From Candidatus Scatomonas pullistercoris (GTDB lineage: Bacteria; Bacillota; Clostridia; Lachnospirales; Lachnospiraceae), in contig DVOO01000022.1 of NCBI GenBank assembly GCA_018713515.1, forward strand, positions 38,971-102,970: a stretch of 64,000 bases of DNA, read 5' to 3'. Position numbers and translations under genes: made by a program. This document shows positions 58,449-64,000 of this stretch, one piece after another. Position 1 is the first letter of the stretch, and each line of letters starts with the position of its first letter. The notes beneath the pieces are model-generated. The model worked only from the letters and a program-made list of their open reading frames with translations, did not search any database and had not been told where the DNA came from.

Positions 58449-59871
58449 TCAAGTGGGCATGAAAAAGATTGCTTCGGCGGGCATGGGATATATTCTTGGT
58501 GGAATTTTGATTAAGGGAATCGCATTCATTACAACCCCGATTTTCTCACGTCTGATGACACCTGAAGAATTTGGTGTACTTAACGCCTATTTGTCATATG
58601 AAAGTATTCTCGCAGTGTTGATAGGTTTTCAATTTGCAGGATGCTTAAAGAATGCCAAAATTAAGTATGCGAACATACCAAATGGAATGAATGCGTTTTT
58701 TTCTGATTTGATAGTTCTTTTGCTGATTCATTCCGGTATTTCGCTTGTAATTGTAAATGCCTTTTCAAATTACATAATAGCTCTGACGGGGATCGAATCA
58801 AGGCTGCTGCTAAACTTAATAATTATTAATTGTTTTGGAAATGCGGCGATGACAGTTTATAATTCTTTTGTATCTTTAGAGTACCAATACAAAAAGTATG
58901 TGGCAATTTCAGTGTTCAATGCACTTGCAAATGTTGCTTTATCGCTGCTTTTAATATTTACCCTTTTGAGCAATGATAGGAGTATGGCAAGGATATTAGG
59001 ATATGTTATACCTTACGTGCTTATATCTATATATTTGATTGTTACCGTATTCCGAAAAAGTAGACCCAATTTACATACTATTAAAACAAACAGTAAATTT
59101 GTATATCGTTTTTGTGCACCGCTTATTCCTAACGGTTTTGCAGAAATAATGCTCACCCAATACAGTAAATTGTCGGTTGATCGTAACTGTGGAACAGCTG
59201 CAATGGGGGTGTATAGCTTGGCGTATAATGTGTACTCTATTATTGCTACAGTAAAATTGGGAATGGATTATATTGTCGGACCGTTTTATTTCGATAAGCG
59301 TTCATCTGGAAATTTTGCAGAGCTTAGAAATATTTTTAGAATATACAGCAGAAGCTTAGCATTGATTTCTGTATTTGTTATGCTTTTTTCTCCTGAAATT
59401 GTTAAAATTTTGGGTGACACAGCCTATTATGATGCGCGAATGAGTGCAATTCCACTTATTGCTGTCAGTTATTTTAGCTTTTTGTGTTATATGCTGTCAC
59501 AAGAAGAATATTTTGTACAAAAGACGTATATCGTATCTGGAGTATCAATATGCGCTATGTTGTTAAATATTTTGCTTTGCAATATATTTGTTTCTAAATT
59601 TGAGGCAATCGGAGTTGCATATTGCACATTGGCATCTTTCGTGGTTATGTTTTTGTTACACTTTGTTGCAATTAAATACTTTCTTAAGAGCCAATCTTTT
59701 CAGTGGTCGGGGATGTTTGCCGATGGAATTTTCGTAACATTGATGTCGATTGTAGCTGAATTGATTGTAGACGAATTGATGTATCGAATTGGAGTTATTA
59801 TATTTCTAACGGCAGTATTGGCATTGTTTGTATATAAGAATTTTAGACATATTATTAAAATACGAAAATAA
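58441..59871 (+). CDS. Oligosaccharide flippase (Wzx-type, MATE-like)
   Basis: A 476-residue protein with about fourteen membrane helices. The N-terminal SAGMGYILGGILIKGIAFIT and IFSRLMTPEEFGVLNAYLSY are typical of polysaccharide exporters. It moves the lipid-linked repeat unit across the membrane for the polymerase. ATG 58441 with GGAG 10 bases upstream is preferred; a TTG 18 bases earlier and an ATG at 58459 are alternatives. About 200 bases without a gene follow. Confidence 0.88.
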   Translation: MGNQVGMKKIASAGMGYILGGILIKGIAFITTPIFSRLMTPEEFGVLNAYLSYESILAVLIGFQFAGCLKNAKIKYANIPNGMNAFFSDLIVLLLIHSGISLVIVNAFSNYIIALTGIESRLLLNLIIINCFGNAAMTVYNSFVSLEYQYKKYVAISVFNALANVALSLLLIFTLLSNDRSMARILGYVIPYVLISIYLIVTVFRKSRPNLHTIKTNSKFVYRFCAPLIPNGFAEIMLTQYSKLSVDRNCGTAAMGVYSLAYNVYSIIATVKLGMDYIVGPFYFDKRSSGNFAELRNIFRIYSRSLALISVFVMLFSPEIVKILGDTAYYDARMSAIPLIAVSYFSFLCYMLSQEEYFVQKTYIVSGVSICAMLLNILLCNIFVSKFEAIGVAYCTLASFVVMFLLHFVAIKYFLKSQSFQWSGMFADGIFVTLMSIVAELIVDELMYRIGVIIFLTAVLALFVYKNFRHIIKIRK

Positions 59872-60079
59872 TAAATTATGGTAGTACCAAATAAATTATG
59901 GAAAAAGCAAACGCTTAGAAAAGTTCTTCTACAAAATTTGGTGAAAAATGAGTTTTCGGGCATCATAGCGGGAGAAAAATACGATTGAAGAAACAATTAT
60001 AGCAGGCCACCCAGCGCACGTTCTGAAAATGTATGTTCGATAGGATAAAGAGAAAATTAATTAAAATCGGAGGTTCATT

Positions 60080-61123
60080 ATGGCACAATTGCGTTTTTTT
60101 AAGAATAAAACATTAATGATTACGGGAGGAACAGGGTCTTTTGGATCAACAGTATTAAAACATTTTCTGGATTCAGATTTAAAAGAAATTCGCATCTTTT
60201 CCCGTGATGAGAAAAAACAAGATGATATGCGTCATAGCATACAGGCGAATCACCCTGAACAAGCATCAAAGGTTAAGTTTTACATAGGCGATGTTCGCAA
60301 TATGAGGTCTGTCGAGGATGCCGTACAGGGTGTAGATTATATCTTCCATGCGGCTGCGTTAAAACAGGTACCTTCGTGTGAGTTTTTTCCCATGGAAGCA
60401 GTTCGTACCAATGTGGAAGGTACAGATAATGTCCTTCATGCAGCAGTTGCCGCTGGTGTGGAACGTATAGTATGCTTGTCCACAGATAAAGCGGCCTATC
60501 CAATTAATGCAATGGGGATATCTAAGGCGATGATGGAAAAGGTGATTGGCGCTAATGCGAGAGTTGCAGCTGGTAAGACTACGATCTGTTGTACACGTTA
60601 TGGCAATGTAATGTGTAGCCGCGGCTCTGTTATTCCGCTTTTCATTGATCAGATTCGAGCGGGAAACCCTATTACCATCACGGATCCAAATATGACACGA
60701 TTTTTGATGAACCTCGATGAGGCTGTAGATCTTGTCATGTTTGCTTTTGAGCATGGTGAGCCTGGCGATTTATTTGTTCAGAAGTCAGATGCAAGCACAA
60801 TTGGAGATCTTGCTCAGGCGGTTCAAAAACTGTTCGGTGATACAGGAACCCATATTATTGGCACAAGGCACGGAGAAAAATTATATGAAACATTAATGAC
60901 AAATGAAGAGTGTACTCGTAGTGTTGATATGGGAGATTATTACAGAGTGTTACCGGATGGGCGTGACCTTAATTACGACAAATTCTTTATTAAAGGACAA
61001 GTTCAAACCATGGCTAGCGAAGCTTATACATCCCATAACACAAATAGATTGAATGTGGATGGAACAGTAAAAAAACTACTTACAACAGATTATGTAAGAG
61101 AAGCATTGGAGGGACGGGTATGA
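60080..61123 (+). CDS. UDP-GlcNAc 4,6-dehydratase/5-epimerase, CapE/FnlA-like
   Basis: A 347-residue soluble SDR. The NAD-binding loop is MITGGTGSFGSTVLKHFL, the active-site region includes HAAALKQVPSCEFFPMEA and CLSTDKAAYPINAMGISK, and the C-terminal RHGEKLYETLMTNEE is family-specific. CapE/FnlA makes the 4-keto-L-talo intermediate from UDP-GlcNAc. The following two genes supply a reductase and a 2-epimerase, the CapF/CapG steps to UDP-L-FucNAc. TCGGAGG precedes the ATG. Confidence 0.9.
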   Translation: MAQLRFFKNKTLMITGGTGSFGSTVLKHFLDSDLKEIRIFSRDEKKQDDMRHSIQANHPEQASKVKFYIGDVRNMRSVEDAVQGVDYIFHAAALKQVPSCEFFPMEAVRTNVEGTDNVLHAAVAAGVERIVCLSTDKAAYPINAMGISKAMMEKVIGANARVAAGKTTICCTRYGNVMCSRGSVIPLFIDQIRAGNPITITDPNMTRFLMNLDEAVDLVMFAFEHGEPGDLFVQKSDASTIGDLAQAVQKLFGDTGTHIIGTRHGEKLYETLMTNEECTRSVDMGDYYRVLPDGRDLNYDKFFIKGQVQTMASEAYTSHNTNRLNVDGTVKKLLTTDYVREALEGRV

Positions 61124-61974
61124 AGTTCTTAGTGCTTGGAGCATCGGGAATGGCTGGTCATGTCATTTGCATCTACCTCAAAGAACAAGGGCATGATGTC
61201 GTTGGTTTCTCTAGGCGTGGAGTTAAATTTGTTGAATCGATCGCAGGCGATGTATCGGACTTTTCATTATTAAGAGGGATAATACAGGCAGGACGTTTTG
61301 ACGCTGTAATTAACGCGGTTGGAATATTGAACCAATTTGCCGAGGAAGATAAAGAAACAGCGATTTTGTTAAATGGTTATCTGCCGCATTATCTTGCTAA
61401 GACCACAGCGGATATGGACACTATGGTTATCCATATGAGTACGGATTGTGTTTTTTCTGGTCATACAGGTCCTTATAAGGAAGATGCACTTCGTGATGGC
61501 GTCACTTTCTACGACAGATCAAAAGCGGTAGGAGAATTAAATGATGAAAAGAACCTAACACTGCGCAATAGTATTGTTGGGCCTGATACAAATAAAAATG
61601 GAATCGGCTTGTTGAACTGGTTTATGAAACAGTCGGAGGTAAATGGATATACTAAAGCTATGTGGACAGGGTTAACAACTCTCCAATTGGCAAAGACGAT
61701 GGAAAAGGCAGTTGAGACTAGGGCACATGGACTTGTTAATATGGTCTATGAGGAGAATATTAGCAAATATGATTTGCTATGTCTTTTTAATCATTATTTT
61801 AGAAATGATAAAGTTGTAATACATCCATATGATGGATTTTCAGCGGATAAGACTTTAGTACGTACAAATTTCGATTTTGATTACAAGGTTCCTGATTACG
61901 AAACTATGATTGCTGAAATGGCAGCATGGATGAGAAAACATAGAGAACTGTATCCGCATTATGAGATTTTGTGA
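61120..61974 (+). CDS. NAD(P)-dependent sugar reductase, CapF/FnlB-like (RmlD superfamily)
   Basis: A 284-residue SDR with an N-terminal MKFLVLGASGMAGHVICIYL loop and the catalytic HMSTDCVFSGHTGPYKEDAL plus YDRSKAVGE (Tyr and Lys). It reduces the 4-keto group of the CapE product. It overlaps the dehydratase gene by 4 bases. It lacks the cupin domain that full-length CapF carries, so equivalence to FnlB is by context. RmlD-type dTDP-sugar reductases are the alternative. Confidence 0.82.
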   Translation: MKFLVLGASGMAGHVICIYLKEQGHDVVGFSRRGVKFVESIAGDVSDFSLLRGIIQAGRFDAVINAVGILNQFAEEDKETAILLNGYLPHYLAKTTADMDTMVIHMSTDCVFSGHTGPYKEDALRDGVTFYDRSKAVGELNDEKNLTLRNSIVGPDTNKNGIGLLNWFMKQSEVNGYTKAMWTGLTTLQLAKTMEKAVETRAHGLVNMVYEENISKYDLLCLFNHYFRNDKVVIHPYDGFSADKTLVRTNFDFDYKVPDYETMIAEMAAWMRKHRELYPHYEIL

Positions 61975-61984
61975 GGGGAACGAT

Positions 61985-63112
61985 ATGAGCAAATTGAAGC
62001 TAATGACGATTCTAGGAACAAGGCCAGAAATAATAAAAATGTGTGAAATCATAAAAAAATGTGATCGGTATTTTGATCATATCCTTGTTCATACGGGTCA
62101 GAATTATGACTATGAATTAAATAAGGTTTTTTTCGATGATTTGGGTCTAAGGGAACCTGATTATTATCTGGGAGTCGTAGGAGATAATTTGGGTCAAACG
62201 ATGGGTAATGTTATTGCTAAGTCGTATGAACTAATGCAGAAAGTCAATCCTAACGCATTGATTGTCCTTGGGGATACTAACTCCTGTCTTTGCGTGATTT
62301 CTGCAAAAAGATTAAAAATACCAGTATTTCACATGGAAGCGGGAAATCGCTGTAAGGATGAGAATCTCCCAGAAGAAATAATTCGACGTATAGTTGACGT
62401 AACAAGCGACGTTAACCTGTGCTATTCAGAACATGCACGTAGATATATTCTGGAAAGCGGCGTAAAACCAGAGTATACTTTTGTAGTGGGATCACCTATG
62501 GCTGAAATTTTAGATTACTACTCTGAGATGATTAATAATAGCGATATATTAAGCAGGCTAGGATTGGAGAAGAGAAATTATATTTTATTATCTGCTCACA
62601 GAGAAGAAAATATAGACAACGAAGATAATTTCATGTCCCTCATGAATGCAGTAAATAGAATGGCAGAAAAATATGACATGCCAATTCTTTATTCTTGTCA
62701 TCCTCGTTCTAAGAAATATATTGAGGAAAGAAATTTTGTCTTTGATGAGAGAGTCATACAACACGCACCGTTAGGATTCTTCGACTATAATAAGCTTCAG
62801 CAAAATGCTTTTTGTGTTGTTTCTGATAGTGGAACACTTCCAGAGGAAGGAGCTTATTTTAAATTTCCGGCTGTTTCGGTGCGGACATCGACAGAGCGAC
62901 CGGAAGCGATGGAAGAGGGAGTTTTTGTGCTAGGATCAATTTCAACGGAACAGGTATTACAGGCGGTGGATCTTGCGACTAGGATGTATGAAAATCGGGA
63001 TATTCTATTAAAAGTAGACGCATATGAAGATAAAAATGTCAGTACGAAAGTAGTAAAGATCATTCAGAGTTATGTGGGTGTGGTCAATAAGATGGTTTGG
63101 AGAAAATTTTGA
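61985..63112 (+). CDS. UDP-N-acetylglucosamine 2-epimerase family enzyme (CapG/FnlC or WecB-like)
   Basis: A 375-residue protein. The opening KLMTILGTRPEIIKMCEII is the family mark, with VHTGQNYDYELNKVFFDDL, VLGDTNSCL, HMEAGNRCKDENLPEEIIRR and SDSGTLPEEGAYFKFP later. Its position after the CapE- and CapF-like genes points to the epimerase that forms UDP-L-FucNAc; a WecB-type UDP-ManNAc role is possible. GAGGGGAACGAT is upstream of the ATG chosen; the frame opens 24 bases earlier inside the previous gene. Confidence 0.9.
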   Translation: MSKLKLMTILGTRPEIIKMCEIIKKCDRYFDHILVHTGQNYDYELNKVFFDDLGLREPDYYLGVVGDNLGQTMGNVIAKSYELMQKVNPNALIVLGDTNSCLCVISAKRLKIPVFHMEAGNRCKDENLPEEIIRRIVDVTSDVNLCYSEHARRYILESGVKPEYTFVVGSPMAEILDYYSEMINNSDILSRLGLEKRNYILLSAHREENIDNEDNFMSLMNAVNRMAEKYDMPILYSCHPRSKKYIEERNFVFDERVIQHAPLGFFDYNKLQQNAFCVVSDSGTLPEEGAYFKFPAVSVRTSTERPEAMEEGVFVLGSISTEQVLQAVDLATRMYENRDILLKVDAYEDKNVSTKVVKIIQSYVGVVNKMVWRKF

Positions 63113-63326
63113 AAGAACTTACGTGCGTATAGAGAAAATTCGTAGTCCAAGGATCAAGGACTTCAATATATAAAAAACAGCAATTCAAGTAATCCAAATC
63201 GGGATGGTTTTTACTCTGATTTTGTGACATTGTTCGTATACGGTAAATCCCCAGTACCGTGCTAGTTTCCTGGCTCTATGAGATAATAACTCCAAAAAAC
63301 TACAAATTTTTAAAGGAGTTAGCGCC

Positions 63327-63459
63327 ATGGATAAAATCACTCATCAGGTCCGTGCAGAGCACTGGACCAGGATCCTGAATGAATGTATGAACAGCGGGAT
63401 GTCTAAAACTGCCTGGTGCAAGGCAAACGGGGTCTCTGATAAACAGTTCTTTTACTGGC
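63327..63459 (+). pseudogene. IS66-family accessory TnpA, truncated by an IS21 insertion
   Basis: Forty-four codons (WTRILNECMNSGMSKTAWCK, ANGVSDKQFFYW) are the start of the IS66 TnpA-type HTH protein, behind AAAGGAGTTAGCGCC. After FYW the family sequence stops and the IS21-type end begins. The frame happens to continue to 63536 in IS21 sequence without meaning. The upstream 63113-63326 holds no gene; GTAAATCCCC near 63242 may be the IS66 end. Confidence 0.75.
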
Positions 63460-63531
63460 TGATTATTCCGGGGCTCTTTGAGCCACCTGTCCGGACTTTG
63501 AGAGCCACATATTCCGGTAATTCAGAGCCAC
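63460..63531 (+). mobile_element. Left end of an IS21-family element with three transposase-binding repeats
   Basis: Three related units lie in tandem: 63465-63486, 63489-63508 and 63511-63531, each with a TCCGG start and a GAGCCAC end about 20-22 bases long. Repeats of this kind at the termini are typical of IS21-family elements. The right end is outside the window. Confidence 0.7.
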
Positions 63532-63612
63532 ATTAGGATTTATTATATTGATCTCCTTTATACTGTAAGAACACATCGTCAGATGTGAATACAGTTAAAG
63601 GAGGTCACCACT

Positions 63613-64000
63613 ATGACCAAATATCGAGAAATCCTTCGCCTGAAAAGCTTAGGATTCAGTGAACGGAACATCGCACATAGCTGTGGCGTATCCCGTAACA
63701 CAGTTGCTAAGGTCGTCAAAAAGGCTGCGGAAATAAATCTTTCCTGGCCACTGGATCATGACATGACCGACAGCACACTTGAGGAAATGCTTTTCCCTAA
63801 GACAAAATCAGCAACCAATAAACGGATGCCTGATTATGACTACATCCGCAGAGAACTCCTGCGTAATGGAGTCAATAAGAAGCTCCTATGGGTAGAATAC
63901 TGTGAGGAATGCCGTATGAATGGCGAAGAACCTCTCATGTATTCCCAGTTCTGCTACTACATTCAGAAGGATGAAGAAAAACGCAGGGCAACCATGCACA
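63613..64000 (+). CDS. istA: IS21-family transposase IstA, N-terminal part
   Basis: The frame begins at an ATG behind AAAGGAGGTCACCACT and runs off the end of the window (129 codons seen). The start MTKYREILRLKSLGFSERNI then AHSCGVSRNTVAKVVKKA is the IstA helix-turn-helix, followed by PDYDYIRRELLRNGVNKKLL and YSQFCYYIQKDEE. The DDE catalytic domain and the helper ATPase IstB should lie downstream outside the window. Confidence 0.85.
   Translation, partial: MTKYREILRLKSLGFSERNIAHSCGVSRNTVAKVVKKAAEINLSWPLDHDMTDSTLEEMLFPKTKSATNKRMPDYDYIRRELLRNGVNKKLLWVEYCEECRMNGEEPLMYSQFCYYIQKDEEKRRATMH

Overview
The window reads as chromosomal DNA of an anaerobic gut Firmicute, most likely a Lachnospiraceae member. 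This rests on the GC-rich housekeeping genes with strong GGAGG ribosome sites, consensus TTGACA/TATAAT promoters, the B-type PyrK/PyrD dihydroorotate dehydrogenase, the mix of polyamine genes, and several small families that I associate with that group. No 16S gene is present, so the species is not resolved.

Layout. 1-3.2 kb: end of htpG, aroK, a DUF5721-like gene, a CorA-type transporter, a small membrane protein and a cold-shock gene with a structured leader. 3.4-7.3 kb: pyrC-pyrF-pyrK-pyrD. 7.4-12.1 kb: an interruption holding a zinc-ribbon membrane protein, a serpin lipoprotein and decayed acetyltransferase, tyrosine-recombinase, serine-recombinase and membrane-protein fragments. 12.3-16.5 kb: pyrE followed by VanZ-like, small membrane, HD-domain and M29 aminopeptidase genes. 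16.6-20.1 kb: purE-purM-purN-purD. 20.2-20.45 kb: a probable structured RNA with its own promoter. 20.65-28.4 kb: a polyamine operon (speD, arginine decarboxylase, speE, speB, carboxyspermidine dehydrogenase, nspC) and an MFS transporter.

28.4-32.3 kb is an accessory patch: Phd/Doc remnants, an AbiEii-like remnant, an apparently intact VapBC pair, a DUF4143-type ATPase and a KilA-N fragment abutting the damaged 3' end of rlmD. 32.3-39.9 kb: rlmD, a YdcF-like gene, tRNA-Val and tRNA-Met, an ArsR/HMA/P1B-ATPase metal export locus, glutamate dehydrogenase and an Lrp-type regulator behind a terminator-bearing leader. 39.96-42.7 kb encodes a fusion of a TetM-like ribosomal GTPase with a YacP/Rae1-like NYN nuclease domain, the most striking protein here.

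42.8-63.1 kb is a surface-polysaccharide locus. Its GC-rich head (secreted Ig-like protein, CpsB-type phosphatase, BY-kinase, Wzz-like protein, CapD-like dehydratase) is followed from about 50.4 kb by an AT-rich cassette of sugar transferase, glycosyltransferases, pyruvyl transferase, F420-hydrogenase-beta-like protein, acyltransferase, Wzy, Wzx and a CapE/CapF/CapG-like amino-sugar module. The acyltransferase is switched out of frame by an 11-G tract, which suggests phase variation. The window ends in an IS21-family element inserted in an IS66-type tnpA fragment.
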